NCBI GenBank assembly: GCA_016124635.1
Contig: WGNJ01000001.1
Span: 62,001-126,000, forward strand
Reading direction: 5' to 3'
Origin: Alphaproteobacteria bacterium
GTDB lineage: Bacteria > Pseudomonadota > Alphaproteobacteria > Micropepsales > Micropepsaceae
Length of the DNA: 64,000 nt
Under the pieces are notes generated by a model. That model saw only the letters and a program-made list of their open reading frames with translations. It ran no database searches and was not told the DNA's origin. Positions 55,142 to 64,000 of the stretch are shown one piece after another (within the stretch, counting starts at the first letter, position 1; each line of letters opens with the position of its first letter). Both the position numbers and the translations under genes were made by a program.

Positions 55142-57328
55142 CTATTTCGCCTTCAAGTCCGGACGCCATACCGGAAGACCCGCGCGCCAAAACACGAACG
55201 CGTACATGTCGGCATAGAGCTTGTCGTTTTGCGACTTCGTCGACCCGATGCCGTGACCCGCTTCTGCATCGATCCGCAGCAGCACCGGATTGACGGTGCC
55301 GGTTGCTTGCATCGCCGCCGCGAGCTTGGCGGGCTCCCAAGGCGAGACGCGTGGGTCGTTCAGACCCGTTGTAATCATAACGGCGGGATACTGCGTTCCG
55401 GCTTTCAAATGTTGAAGCGTGTCCATCTCATAGAGGTTCTTAAAGCCCTGCTCGGTCTTTATCGTGCCGAATTCAGGGATGTTCGGCGGCCCGTTGGGCG
55501 AGAACTCGGCGCGCAGCGTGTTCGCCGCCGGCACCGCGTCGATCATGCCGGCAAAGAGATCGGGACGCTCTGTCATCGCCCGGCCCATGGTGATGCCGCC
55601 CGCCGAACCTCCGAAGATGAACAGCTTCTGCTTCGTCGTGACGCCGCGCGCGATCAAATCCTCGCCGCAGGCGATCAGATCGCGCCAAGTGTTCGGCTTG
55701 TTCTGATCCTTGCCGCCGAGACGCCACGCCTCGCCGAGCTCGCCGCCGCCGCGGACATGGCACGAAGCGTAGCTGCCGCCGGCTTCCAAGAACCCAACGG
55801 CCCGCGGCGAGAAATCGGCCAACTGCGATATGCCGTAAGATCCATAGGCTTGAATGAGGGTAACCTGCGGACCCTTGACGCCCTTCGGCTGAACAAGCGT
55901 GTCGGGGACCATGACGCCGTCCCGCGCCTTTGCTTCGAGGTCGCTCACCACATAGCGGGTACTATCGTACGGCGGCGTCACGCCGATCTTCAGATCCGCG
56001 AACGTTTTGCTCGCCGGATCGAAGCGATATTCCGAAGGCGGCACCACGAAGCTTTCGAGCGAGAAGGATATTCCCGGCAAACGCTCGTCCGTGAAGGCGT
56101 TGCTGATATGCCCTTTGAAGGGCAGTGAAACTTGTTCGGCTGTCGTTTGTCCTGCCGGGATACGCAGAAGCTGCGAATAGGCTCCCGACCGGGCCAACAC
56201 ATAGAGTGCGTCGGAAGCGGCGTGTATGGAGTCGATTACGCGTTTCGGATCCGCCGGCAGCAGCACTTTCGCATCGGACAGAGCTTGCCCGACCTTGAGA
56301 GTGAGAATTTGGAAGGTCGGCGCGCCCTGATGGGAGAGCAGGAAGATCTCGTCGCCGCGAATGTCGATCCCCGTGACGCTATCGCTGCGCGAAACGAGAT
56401 TTGTCCATTGCGCCTTTGGATCTTCGGCCTTGTCGACCGGAACAGTCGAGAGTTGGAGTTCGTTTTGAACACCGTTTATGGCGAACAGAACGGCGACCGG
56501 CGCGCCGGGAACGATGACCAACGCGGGGAATTCGTCGTGCGTGACGGCGGGCCCATGCCCGACTGTCGCCCCGAACAGCGGGACCGGATTGGATTTCAAA
56601 TTCCATGCTTCCAGGGTCGCATCGCGGTACTTCTCCGTCGGCGCATCTTTCGGTCCGAGCTTCTTCAGCCGCACGAAATACAGCGTCTTCGAATCGTTGC
56701 TCCACGACGTCGCGCCGAATTGAGCGCGATCGATCGGACCGGCGATCTGCCTTCCTGTTGCGGCATCGTAAACAAACAGCATTGCGTTTTCGGAACCGCC
56801 CTCCGAAATGCCGACGGCGACTTTTGCGCCGTCGAGCGACGGAAGGAAATAATTGATGGCGTAGGGTTTGTTGCCGTGGGCCTTGCGATAGACTTCGACG
56901 TCAATGAGCTTGCGCGCGCCTTTTTGATCTTTGACCATTAGGTCGAAGTTATCGGACCCTGGCGCTCGCAACTCGTAGAACGCGCGGCCGTTGTAAGTCG
57001 AGTAACCTTGCACGAAGCCGAAACTCCCCGTGAAGGCTGCGATCTTCTTCTCAAGGTCGGCGCGCGGTTTGATGGCGTCCAGGATCGAGCGCGTGTACTT
57101 ACCCTGCGCCTTCATCCAATCGATCGTCGATTTGTCCAACGCCTCCATGTAGCGATAGTTGTCGGTGACCTTCACACCAAAGAAGGTCTCAGTGACAGGC
57201 TTGACGGGAGCCACGGGCGGCTTCGCCGTCACGTTCAGCGGCGCGAGCGGGTCAACGGCGTCCGCGGCAAGCGCCGCGCTTGCGGCAAGCATTACGAACG
57301 AACCAAGCAAGACTGGCCTGAGCGTCAT
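55142..57328 (-). CDS. Secreted prolyl-oligopeptidase family (S9) serine peptidase
   Basis: A 728-residue protein from ATG 57328 with a signal peptide (MTLRPVLLGSFVMLAASAAL, cleavage after AADA). A seven-bladed propeller precedes the alpha/beta-hydrolase domain. Catalytic residues: Ser in IFGGSAGGITMG, Asp in TGLNDPRVSPWEPAKL, His in EAGHGIGSTKS. The family cleaves short proline-containing peptides; periplasmic location fits peptide scavenging. It shares an upstream palindrome with the TonB-receptor operon. Confidence 0.9.
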   Translation of the reverse strand: MTLRPVLLGSFVMLAASAALAADAVDPLAPLNVTAKPPVAPVKPVTETFFGVKVTDNYRYMEALDKSTIDWMKAQGKYTRSILDAIKPRADLEKKIAAFTGSFGFVQGYSTYNGRAFYELRAPGSDNFDLMVKDQKGARKLIDVEVYRKAHGNKPYAINYFLPSLDGAKVAVGISEGGSENAMLFVYDAATGRQIAGPIDRAQFGATSWSNDSKTLYFVRLKKLGPKDAPTEKYRDATLEAWNLKSNPVPLFGATVGHGPAVTHDEFPALVIVPGAPVAVLFAINGVQNELQLSTVPVDKAEDPKAQWTNLVSRSDSVTGIDIRGDEIFLLSHQGAPTFQILTLKVGQALSDAKVLLPADPKRVIDSIHAASDALYVLARSGAYSQLLRIPAGQTTAEQVSLPFKGHISNAFTDERLPGISFSLESFVVPPSEYRFDPASKTFADLKIGVTPPYDSTRYVVSDLEAKARDGVMVPDTLVQPKGVKGPQVTLIQAYGSYGISQLADFSPRAVGFLEAGGSYASCHVRGGGELGEAWRLGGKDQNKPNTWRDLIACGEDLIARGVTTKQKLFIFGGSAGGITMGRAMTERPDLFAGMIDAVPAANTLRAEFSPNGPPNIPEFGTIKTEQGFKNLYEMDTLQHLKAGTQYPAVMITTGLNDPRVSPWEPAKLAAAMQATGTVNPVLLRIDAEAGHGIGSTKSQNDKLYADMYAFVFWRAGLPVWRPDLKAK

Positions 57329-57475
57329 GAGAGCTTCCTTCAAAGATCGGAGCAGCGGTCCCGCGCAGAATAGCGCTCGCCTTCCATCGCAGCGAAGGCA
57401 GGCGGCACTAGAGACGCCGTCAACCCGTACAACTCTTCGTGTTCCGACCGCGCCGGGAAGATGCGGCAAGAGCGG

Positions 57476-57491
57476 TTATCGCATCCGATAA
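57476..57491. promoter_or_regulatory. TTATCG-CATC-CGATAA palindrome
   Basis: A perfect 6-4-6 inverted repeat about 148 bases upstream of the S9 peptidase start. It is flanked on one side by GATT as in the 54935 copy; the arms and 4-base spacing are the same. It suggests co-regulation with the TonB-receptor operon. Confidence 0.62.
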
Positions 57492-57700
57492 GATTCAACA
57501 GCGGAGAGACCGGAAAAAGCCTTTTCAGAAATTCGACGATGACATTGCGATTTTAGCAATATACAATGCCCAGCGCTAGACATCGTCCCAGCCTCATGCG
57601 GGATGCGCTCATTGAACCGGCTGCACCTACCCCAACCTCCTGGCGAGGAAGCGCACCGTTGCGCCGGCGGCAGCCAACGCCCGGGTCGGGCATGACTTCA

Positions 57701-57770
57701 TGTAGCGGCATGTAGCGCTTTGTAGCGGATTTGTAGCGGATGAAATGGCTGATTTCAGCCAATGTAGCGG
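57701..57770. repeat. Five TGTAGCGG-type direct repeats at helical spacing
   Basis: TGTAGCGG at 57701, 57721, 57732 and 57763, with the variant TGTAGCGC at 57711. Start-to-start spacing is 10, 10, 11 and 31 bases, close to whole helical turns, so all would face one side of the DNA. The last gap contains the hairpin TGGCTGA-TT-TCAGCCA (57746-57761). Likely a protein-binding array. Confidence 0.8.
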
Positions 57771-57794
57771 ATAAACGGGGGGTTGGGTGGATTG

Positions 57795-59321
57795 TCAGCG
57801 CACGTCGATCTTCGATTGACGATCGAGCAACTTACCGAGTTCGTCGAGGCGCTTTGTGACGGACTCAGCGGCCAACGCCTGTCGCGATTTAGGCAAGGTC
57901 AGGATCACGTTGGCGTTGGTAAGACGAAGCGAAGTCTCGGCCAACAGCTCGGCCGACGGTCCCGTGATCGACAGCCCCGCGCGCAGCACCGTTCCCAGCA
58001 GTTTCGCCTGCTGTCGAGCCTCGCTGCTCAAGAAGCGCTCGATACGCTCGATACGCTTCGTTTGATCGGCCGCCTCGCCCCCGTATCGATGAAAGAGCGC
58101 CAGAGCCAAGACCGCGCGTCCCGGATGATCGATCCCGATGAACGGCGCGTTCAACACCTCGACAAAAGCCTGCTCAGCGCGGTGATCGGGATGGCCGCGC
58201 CATTCGACGTCGGCAAGCCAACTTGCCGCGCTGCACAGGCGTCGAAAGCTGGCGTCGGCATTGGAGAAGACAGGCGCAATCCAACGATCGAGCACAGGCC
58301 CCAGTTCTGCGTCTCGCCCGAGCCGCATCGCCAGATCGCGACACGCGGCGATCAACGGATCCTCGCTACGTTCGTCCGCCGGAAGTTTGGCGAACAGAAC
58401 GCCCTCACGTACGCCAAATGCTGAAATCACGATGCGATCGAGCTTCAGCGACTTCATAAGCCGCTCCATCACCAATGCGCCGTATGGGATCGCCTCGACG
58501 CGTCGCCGCGTCACGTGGGCCATCGATTCCAACGATTTGCGCGATTGACTCGCCAAGAACGAGGCGAAGCCGACGGCCTCCTCGCGCGGAATTTCGTAAT
58601 GGTGGAGGATACGGATCGGATGGCCTGCATCTTCCATCATGATGCGCGCGATGTTGCGCCAGACGCCGCCGACCGCGTAGAGCGTCTTGCCTTTGAACTT
58701 GTCGCGCCCGAACATCTCCTCGAGCGCTTCGTCGACGACGCCGCGCGCGCGGTCGATCTTGCCGCCGGCGATGTCCATCAAGCGCAGCGGCCCGAACGGC
58801 AGCGTGAGACCGGACGCCGCTTTCCCGTTCGCGACCGGCGAAATCTCGAGGCTTCCGCCGCCCAGGTCGCCGACCAACCCGTCGGCGTCCGGGATCGCGG
58901 CCAATACGCCTTCCGCCGCAAAGCGCGCCTCATCCTCGCCCGACAGGACCTTTACGGGCGATCCGAGCGCGTTGCGCGCCCGCACCACGAATTCGTTGCC
59001 GTTCTGCGCATCGCGAACGGCAGCCGTCGCCACGGCTTCGATGCGGCTCACGTGCAGCGCCTGGGCAATCTCGCGAAACCGCCCGAGCGCGACGATCGCC
59101 TGCTCGACACCCGCGTCGTCGAGACGGCCCGTCGAAACCATGTTGCGGCCGATGCCGCACAGCGACTTTTCGTTGAAGAGCGTGATCGGGCTGCGCGTCA
59201 GTCGATCGAACACGACGAGGCGCACGGAGTTCGATCCGATATCGACGACACCGAACGGCGCTGCGTTCGTGGCTTGCTGCGCGCTTGATCGGCGCGTGGT
59301 TTCGGCGCTTGCAGCCGCCAT
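57795..59321 (-). CDS. ppx: Exopolyphosphatase (Ppx/GppA family)
   Basis: Hydrolyses terminal phosphates from polyphosphate (and possibly pppGpp). It is 508 residues, with actin-like-fold phosphate motifs VVDIGSNSVRLVVFD and GLVGDLGGGSLEIS, the catalytic SGEDEAR segment, and a C-terminal helical domain. It is 6 bases downstream of ppk, which makes the substrate, so the two form a polyphosphate operon. Confidence 0.95.
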   Translation of the reverse strand: MAAASAETTRRSSAQQATNAAPFGVVDIGSNSVRLVVFDRLTRSPITLFNEKSLCGIGRNMVSTGRLDDAGVEQAIVALGRFREIAQALHVSRIEAVATAAVRDAQNGNEFVVRARNALGSPVKVLSGEDEARFAAEGVLAAIPDADGLVGDLGGGSLEISPVANGKAASGLTLPFGPLRLMDIAGGKIDRARGVVDEALEEMFGRDKFKGKTLYAVGGVWRNIARIMMEDAGHPIRILHHYEIPREEAVGFASFLASQSRKSLESMAHVTRRRVEAIPYGALVMERLMKSLKLDRIVISAFGVREGVLFAKLPADERSEDPLIAACRDLAMRLGRDAELGPVLDRWIAPVFSNADASFRRLCSAASWLADVEWRGHPDHRAEQAFVEVLNAPFIGIDHPGRAVLALALFHRYGGEAADQTKRIERIERFLSSEARQQAKLLGTVLRAGLSITGPSAELLAETSLRLTNANVILTLPKSRQALAAESVTKRLDELGKLLDRQSKIDVR

Positions 59322-59327
59322 TCCCGA

Positions 59328-61553
59328 TTACTGTCCCTTCGCCCGCGCGCGACCGCCCTTGCGCGCACCTTTAGGAACACCCTGTCCACGGCCCGACAGA
59401 CTGGGGTTGGTCATGAAGTACTCGTGCGCGCTGAAGGCGTCCTTGGCATCGAAACCAGCAGCCCGCTGATACGTTCCGTCAGGCTGCAGATACCAGGACT
59501 GCGCTACATCCTTCAAGTTCGCGTGCATGATTTGACTCATGACCTGTTCGTGCACGGTCGGATTTTCGATCGGAACCATGACTTCGACACGCCGGTCGAG
59601 ATTGCGCGGCATCCAGTCCGCCGAAGAGATATAGACCTTGGCCTTCGGATCCGGCAGCCCATGACCGTCGCCAAAGCACACGATACGAGCGTGTTCGAGA
59701 AAGCGCCCGACGATGCTCTTGACCCGAATGTTCTCCGACAGACCGGGAATGCCCGGCCGCAAGCAGCAAATGCCGCGCACCACCAACTCGATCTTCACCC
59801 CGGCCTGGCTCGCGCGATAGAGCGCATCGATCACCGCCGCATCGACAAGCGCATTGAGTTTCGCCCAGATGTGCCCCGGACGGCCCGCCTTGGCATGTGC
59901 GATCTCGGCGTTGATGTGGTCGAGCAGCCGCTTGCGTAAATTGACCGGCGAGACGGCGAGCTTCTCGAGATTGTGCGGCTCGGCGTAGCCAGTAACGAAA
60001 TTGAATACTTGCGCAGCGTCTTTGCCGAGCGCCGGGTCGGCTGTGAAGAGCGAGAGGTCGGTATAAATCTTCGCCGTCGCCGCGTGATAATTGCCGGTAC
60101 CGAAATGTGTGTAGGTGCGCAGTACGCCGGACTCGCGCCGCACCACCAGCGACAGCTTGGCGTGCGTCTTGAGCTCGATGAACCCGAACACAACCTGTAC
60201 GCCGGCGCGCTCGAGGTCGCGCGCCCAGCGAATATTCGCCGCCTCGTCGAAGCGCGCCTTGAGCTCGACGAGCGCGGTAACGGATTTGCCGGCGTCGGCC
60301 GCCTCGATCAACGCCTTCACGACAGGAGAGTCGTTGCCGGTGCGATAGAGCGTCTGCTTGATCGCCACGACGTCCGGATCGAGCGCCGCCTGGTGCAGGA
60401 ATTGGACGACGACGTCGAACGACTCGAAGGGATGATGAACGATGATGTCCTTCGCCCGGATTGCAGCGAAGCAATCGCCGCCGTGATCGCGGATACGCTC
60501 GGGGAAGCGCGGGTTGTAGGGCGTGAAGACTAGGTCCGGCCGTCCGTCCAGTATGAGCTGCTTGGTGTCCGCAAGGCCCAAGATGCCCTCGACATTGACC
60601 GGATCCGTCAACTTCTGTCCGAGCTGATCCGCAATGAAATGGCGCAAGCTCTCGGGCATCGAAGCTTCGCACTTGAGACGAATGACGCTGCCGCGCCGGC
60701 GGCGCTTCAACGCGCTTTCGAACACGCGGACCAAGTCTTCGGCTTCTTCTTCGATCTCGACGTCGCTGTCGCGCAGGATACGGAAGCCGCCGCGCCCGAG
60801 CACTTCGTAGCCGGGAAACAGCTCGTCCAGAAACTCGCCAACGATGTTTTCGAGCGTGATGAAGCGCTCCATCGCCGAACCGTTGCCGCCGCCTGCGAGC
60901 GCGGGCAGCCGGAAGAAGCGCGCAACTTGCTGCGGGATCGGGATGAGCGCGTTCATCATCCGCCCGTCCGCCTTGTGCTTCAGCTGAAGCGCCAACGAGA
61001 AGCCGAAATTCGGAATGAACGGAAACGGATGCGCCGGGTCGATCGCGAGCGGCGTCAACACCGGATACACGTCCGCGAAGAACCGCTCGCGCAACCACAC
61101 GCGATCGCTCTCGCTCAGCTCGACCGGCTCGATGACAGCGATGCCTGCGGCGCGCAGCAGGTCTTTGAGCTCGAGCCAAACCCGCTGCTGCTCGCGCATC
61201 AAGTCGCTTGCCATCGCGTCAAGCGCGTCGAGCTGCTGTTGCGGGCGGCGACCGTCGTCGCTGATGGTCGTGAGGCCGGCGGTGACCATGCCCTTCAGGC
61301 CGGCGACGCGAACCATGTAGAATTCGTCCAGGTTCGCCGCTGAAATCGACAGGAAACGCAACCGCTCGAGCAGCGGATGCCTCACATTCTTTGCCTCGTC
61401 GAGCACGCGCGTGTTGAAGGCCAGCCACGACAGCTCGCGGTTGATGAAGCGATCGGCCGAGGTGACGTCGAACGGCTTAGGCGCCGACTTGCTTTCACGC
61501 TTGGCGGGCGTTGGCGAAGTCTCGCGCTTGGTCGGCTGCGTCGTGCTTTCCAT
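59328..61553 (-). CDS. ppk: Polyphosphate kinase
   Basis: Reversibly forms polyphosphate from ATP. It is 741 residues from ATG 61553. N-terminal segment [19 protein letters not shown], and the catalytic region [14 protein letters not shown] with [20 protein letters not shown], whose His I take as the phospho-acceptor by family knowledge. The C-terminus includes [20 protein letters not shown] (quoted in part). An upstream in-frame extension to 61622 is not needed. Operon with ppx. Confidence 0.96.
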   Translation of the reverse strand: MESTTQPTKRETSPTPAKRESKSAPKPFDVTSADRFINRELSWLAFNTRVLDEAKNVRHPLLERLRFLSISAANLDEFYMVRVAGLKGMVTAGLTTISDDGRRPQQQLDALDAMASDLMREQQRVWLELKDLLRAAGIAVIEPVELSESDRVWLRERFFADVYPVLTPLAIDPAHPFPFIPNFGFSLALQLKHKADGRMMNALIPIPQQVARFFRLPALAGGGNGSAMERFITLENIVGEFLDELFPGYEVLGRGGFRILRDSDVEIEEEAEDLVRVFESALKRRRRGSVIRLKCEASMPESLRHFIADQLGQKLTDPVNVEGILGLADTKQLILDGRPDLVFTPYNPRFPERIRDHGGDCFAAIRAKDIIVHHPFESFDVVVQFLHQAALDPDVVAIKQTLYRTGNDSPVVKALIEAADAGKSVTALVELKARFDEAANIRWARDLERAGVQVVFGFIELKTHAKLSLVVRRESGVLRTYTHFGTGNYHAATAKIYTDLSLFTADPALGKDAAQVFNFVTGYAEPHNLEKLAVSPVNLRKRLLDHINAEIAHAKAGRPGHIWAKLNALVDAAVIDALYRASQAGVKIELVVRGICCLRPGIPGLSENIRVKSIVGRFLEHARIVCFGDGHGLPDPKAKVYISSADWMPRNLDRRVEVMVPIENPTVHEQVMSQIMHANLKDVAQSWYLQPDGTYQRAAGFDAKDAFSAHEYFMTNPSLSGRGQGVPKGARKGGRARAKGQ

Positions 61554-61639
61554 ATCGTCCGTATGCCGGGGTACGAGGCCGCTTGCGTGGCGGCGGCGCA
61601 CCCTAAACGAACCCTCCCCCACTTGTCAGCCGAGGTGGC

Positions 61640-62332
61640 TCAACGCTCCTCTGCGCTGAGGCGCGCCAAGCCTTCCGCGGCGACTTCGACAGAAATATTG
61701 CGCTTTTGTTGCAGCGCCAATTCGTCGATAGCGGCTACCAGCCGTTCGGCCGCGGAAAACGACCGTTCCATCCGCACGACAAGATAGCGGATGACGCCTT
61801 CGGGAACCTTAAGTTGACGATCTGCAAACAGTTTCAGCATGACACGTGCAAGCAGTGCTTCGTCCGGTGCCCCCAATGCCGCACCAGGAAGGCCGGCTAG
61901 GCGCGAGCGAAGATCCGGCAATTGTTGGGGCCATGCTTGCGGCGCGGCTCTCCCCGTCACCAAGAGAGCGCCGTCCGACTGGTTTACAAAGTTTAAAAGA
62001 TGGAAGAGCGCGACCGCGTCCTCGACCAGATCCGCGTCGTCGACCAGCCACCGCCCGCCCGGAGCGAGGTCACCGACCGTCGATTGCGTGAGCTTCTGCG
62101 GCTCAATTGTCTCGCCGCCGCTTCGCCGAACCCAAATGTGAGCCAGGTGCGTCTTCCCCGAGCCTTCGGGACCCCAGAGCGCCGCCGACCGCGCCGGCCA
62201 CGCCGGCCACTCCTCGACGAACGCAAGCGCACGTTCGTTTGATTCACCGACGATGAAATCGTCGCGCTTGTAGCTTGGCGCATGCTCGAAGGCCAACGGC
62301 AGTTGGGTCGAACGTCTGCGTTCGCGTGGCAT
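61640..62332 (-). CDS. hdaA: DnaA-related replication regulator HdaA
   Basis: Promotes ATP hydrolysis by DnaA to limit re-initiation. It is 230 residues. The N-terminal QLPLAFEH (residues 10-17) matches a beta-clamp-binding motif; the AAA+ Walker A reads WGPEGSGKTHLAH and Walker B RWLVDDADLVED. It lacks the DnaA DNA-binding domain, as Hda proteins do. It is 3 bases downstream of the CDP-alcohol phosphatidyltransferase gene, an arrangement I recall from related bacteria. Confidence 0.9.
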   Translation of the reverse strand: MPRERRRSTQLPLAFEHAPSYKRDDFIVGESNERALAFVEEWPAWPARSAALWGPEGSGKTHLAHIWVRRSGGETIEPQKLTQSTVGDLAPGGRWLVDDADLVEDAVALFHLLNFVNQSDGALLVTGRAAPQAWPQQLPDLRSRLAGLPGAALGAPDEALLARVMLKLFADRQLKVPEGVIRYLVVRMERSFSAAERLVAAIDELALQQKRNISVEVAAEGLARLSAEER

Positions 62333-62335
62333 CGT

Positions 62336-62968
62336 CTATACGGGAAGCTGACGCCGGCGAAGCGCACGCATGCCTTCGACGAAATAGGCGAGCCACGAGA
62401 TCGTCGTCGTCGCGGCGGCAAGCCACACCAGATATGGCCGCGCCTCGGTCAGATGCACGACGCCCGCAAGATCGGCAAGTGTCGCCACGATCAAGCCGAC
62501 CTGCACGAACGTGTTGACCTTGCTGATGAAGAGCGGCCGCATGCGCAAGGGAATACCTTTGGCGCGGCGAAACGCGGCAACGGTCGCCACGATCGCGAAA
62601 TCGCGCGCCAGTGCCAATGCCACCAGCCAGATCGGAATTTCGCCTTGCATCGCCAACGTCACGAACAAGCCGATGATCAAGAGCTTATCGGCAAGCGGAT
62701 CGAGATAGGCGCCCAACAAGGACTTATGGCTGAACGTGCGTGCGATCACGCCGTCGATCGCATCGCTGGCTCCGGCGATCAGCGTGAGCCAAAAGGCTTC
62801 GCGATAGTTTTCGTCGATCAACGCGATGACGATAAACGGCACCAACACCACGCGAACGGCAGTGACGCCGTTGGCGACAGTCAGCCCATAACGCTCAAGG
62901 AACCGCGGCTGGAGCGGGGCTTGGCGCTGCGCCGGCGCTGCGGCTGAGGATATAGGTTCCGTTGGCAT
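62336..62968 (-). CDS. CDP-alcohol phosphatidyltransferase family protein
   Basis: A membrane enzyme of phospholipid head-group transfer. It is 210 residues with about five or six transmembrane helices. The catalytic motif D-x2-D-G-x2-A-R-x8-G-x3-D-x3-D is intact (Asp69, Asp72, Gly73, Arg77, Gly86, Asp90, Asp94). It could be phosphatidylglycerophosphate synthase (pgsA) or a second paralogue; I cannot decide. Its start overlaps the DUF2066 gene by about 74 bases, unusually long. Confidence 0.85.
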   Translation of the reverse strand: MPTEPISSAAAPAQRQAPLQPRFLERYGLTVANGVTAVRVVLVPFIVIALIDENYREAFWLTLIAGASDAIDGVIARTFSHKSLLGAYLDPLADKLLIIGLFVTLAMQGEIPIWLVALALARDFAIVATVAAFRRAKGIPLRMRPLFISKVNTFVQVGLIVATLADLAGVVHLTEARPYLVWLAAATTTISWLAYFVEGMRALRRRQLPV

Positions 62969-63992
62969 CTGGCGTTAAGAACAGATTCTCTTGTGCAAGT
63001 GCTGTCTGCAGTTGCTCGACCCTCCCAACATAGTCGAAACGCAGCCGCGCGCCTTGCAGATTTAGCTCGTCAACCAAGATATTTTGGATCAGCCGAACGC
63101 TATCAAGGTCTTTTTTGATGCCGACCCACTCTCCAAGCGATGAAAACGCCACATTCGCCATGAGCGATGTTTGGGCGCCATAGTCGACCGACGTCGAGCG
63201 CTTCCAATCCTCCTGCACGCTGTCCGCGATAGTCGTGGCCGCCCGTGTTGACAGCGAGAGATCGTCTTCTTTCGCCTGGGACGCATAGCTGGCCCCGCGC
63301 TGCGAGCGGCCTTCCGGTTTGATTTGCGTCAGCGAGACTTCAAGGCCGCCGGCCGTGCGCGAGGCATTGGCGACGAGTATTGCACCTGCGTTGTACCGAT
63401 CGGCGAGCGACTTCATTGTCGCCCAGTCGGTCGCACCGGCAGCACCGGACAGCAGCTGCATTTCGGCCACATCCCCGACTGGCACGACGATCGGCACCAA
63501 ACTTCCCACCCGCGCTGTCGCACTCCACGCCTGCGACCAAGCCGAATCCGGTACCCAGGCGTTTGCAATCAACGGAATGACCAACACGGGCTTCGCAATC
63601 GACTCGCTGTATTGCACGCCGGTTTTGCGCAGCGCGCTGCGCACCGTTATCGGATTGAAGCGAAACGTGACCGTGGCGAGGTAACGGGTCGATGAGTGTC
63701 GCTCGTTGGCAACGTCGAAACTCTTCACCAAGAGTTCGAGCTCGTTCGACGCAAGCTGCGGTTGGCGAGCCCATTCGTTCGCCGGGGTCATGCGGCGAAA
63801 GAGTTGCGTCCAGGCAATCTGACGCCCCTGCCCCATGGCTGCGTCTTTTGCGGTGGACGGCGACGTACCGGTCGCGTCCACCTGGACGTTGGACACAGTC
63901 CACAGATCTTCCGCACTCACCGGGGCCACACCAGACATCACCAACAAAGCGGCGAAGACGGCCAACTGCCCGAAAGACTTCAGCATTTTCAT
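62895..63992 (-). CDS. DUF2066 secreted protein
   Basis: A 365-residue protein with a signal peptide (MKMLKSFGQLAVFAALLVMS, cleavage after PVSA). The mature region (LWTVSNVQVDATGTSPSTAK, KDAAMGQGRQIAWTQLFRRM) matches DUF2066, a periplasmic family of unknown function often encoded next to hdaA and the phosphatidyltransferase. The C-terminus is Ala/Pro-rich (SAGAAPSPAPAAVP). The start may be ATG 63992 or 63986; the gene is otherwise complete within the window. Confidence 0.85.
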   Translation of the reverse strand: MKMLKSFGQLAVFAALLVMSGVAPVSAEDLWTVSNVQVDATGTSPSTAKDAAMGQGRQIAWTQLFRRMTPANEWARQPQLASNELELLVKSFDVANERHSSTRYLATVTFRFNPITVRSALRKTGVQYSESIAKPVLVIPLIANAWVPDSAWSQAWSATARVGSLVPIVVPVGDVAEMQLLSGAAGATDWATMKSLADRYNAGAILVANASRTAGGLEVSLTQIKPEGRSQRGASYASQAKEDDLSLSTRAATTIADSVQEDWKRSTSVDYGAQTSLMANVAFSSLGEWVGIKKDLDSVRLIQNILVDELNLQGARLRFDYVGRVEQLQTALAQENLFLTPDANGTYILSRSAGAAPSPAPAAVP

Positions 63993-64000
63993 GGGGAGGG

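Larger units (their letters stand above)
57329..57794. other. Long intergenic region upstream of peptidase gene
   Basis: 466 bases between ppx and the S9 peptidase, both minus strand. It contains the shared palindrome at 57476-57491 and five TGTAGCGG-type repeats at 57701-57770. A 69-codon minus ORF (57553-57762) begins within the repeats and is not credible. No RNA gene was recognised. Confidence 0.6.

Noticed and set aside
49275-57328. Multi-gene TIR antiphage operon
   Set aside because: Genes beside the TIR protein are convergent or far, and none resembles Thoeris, CBASS or Pycsar partners. Only a single-protein system is supportable.
57553-57762. 69-codon minus ORF in the ppx-peptidase gap
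   Set aside because: It begins inside the TGTAGCGG array, lacks a ribosome site and any motif.
57701-57770. CRISPR-like array
   Set aside because: Repeats of 8 bases with 2-3 base spacers cannot be CRISPR, and no cas gene is present.
59479-61179. 566-codon minus-strand ORF
   Set aside because: Another frame of ppk, Arg/Ala-rich and without any motif.

Overview
The window is a high-GC alphaproteobacterial chromosome segment, most like Hyphomicrobiales or a neighbouring order. The evidence is the gyrA-coaD-queA-tgt block, TrmFO, the HdaA replication regulator next to a CDP-alcohol phosphatidyltransferase, ppk and ppx, and two perfect GTTC-N7-GTTC LexA boxes in front of ssb and uvrA, which is the alphaproteobacterial SOS motif. 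I cannot name a genus. No rRNA, tRNA, CRISPR array, transposase or phage gene was recognised. Almost all of the window is coding, with many ATGA/GTGA stop-start overlaps.

Layout. 0.3-8.1 kb: aminopeptidase N, a PAS-PAS histidine kinase followed by a degenerate Hpt-like protein, a methyltransferase and a glutamine-synthetase-family enzyme. 8.5-11.2 kb: a hexapeptide-repeat membrane protein, a small secreted protein and an ECF sigma / anti-sigma / periplasmic sensor operon. 11.3-19.5 kb: a translationally coupled mtnB-mtnD-mtnC methionine-salvage operon, a GcvT-like plus two FAD-oxidoreductase cluster, and divergent speD and speE. Spermidine synthase releases methylthioadenosine, the compound the mtn pathway recycles. 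19.5-24.6 kb: an unknown lipoprotein/coiled-coil pair, a CPBP protease, tgt, queA and coaD. 24.6-33.6 kb: gyrA, an ArsR-DUF2087 regulator, small genes, ssb, a CYTH protein and uvrA. 33.6-45.9 kb: two paralogous membrane proteins, a Tat-exported PhoD phosphatase, two tandem amidases, a 32-bp inverted repeat, an FMN reductase, a striking SFPDF-repeat secreted protein, trmFO, a frameshifted AraC regulator and a DUF2306-like membrane protein. 46-49.1 kb: aspS and rnd. 49.2-57.3 kb: an accessory-looking island. 57.8-64 kb: ppx, ppk, hdaA, a CDP-alcohol phosphatidyltransferase and a DUF2066 protein.

The most interesting part is 49.2-57.8 kb, between rnd and ppx, two genes that I recall as usually close together in related genomes. 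It holds a transmembrane protein that joins a cytoplasmic TIR domain, with the catalytic-type Glu retained, to an extracytoplasmic YbjN domain. Next to it is a secreted protein with an exact duplicated cysteine module. Further on are an ArsR/SRPBCC pair and a metal-type TonB receptor operon ending in an XRE regulator. The same palindrome (AATCTTATCG-N4-CGATAA) lies upstream of both the receptor operon and a secreted prolyl-oligopeptidase-type peptidase, which suggests one regulon. Five TGTAGCGG-type repeats sit at helical spacing upstream of that peptidase. Other good leads are the GcvT plus two oxidoreductases cluster, the Hpt protein without its histidine, and the SFPDF-repeat protein, which may be a deeply knotted fold.
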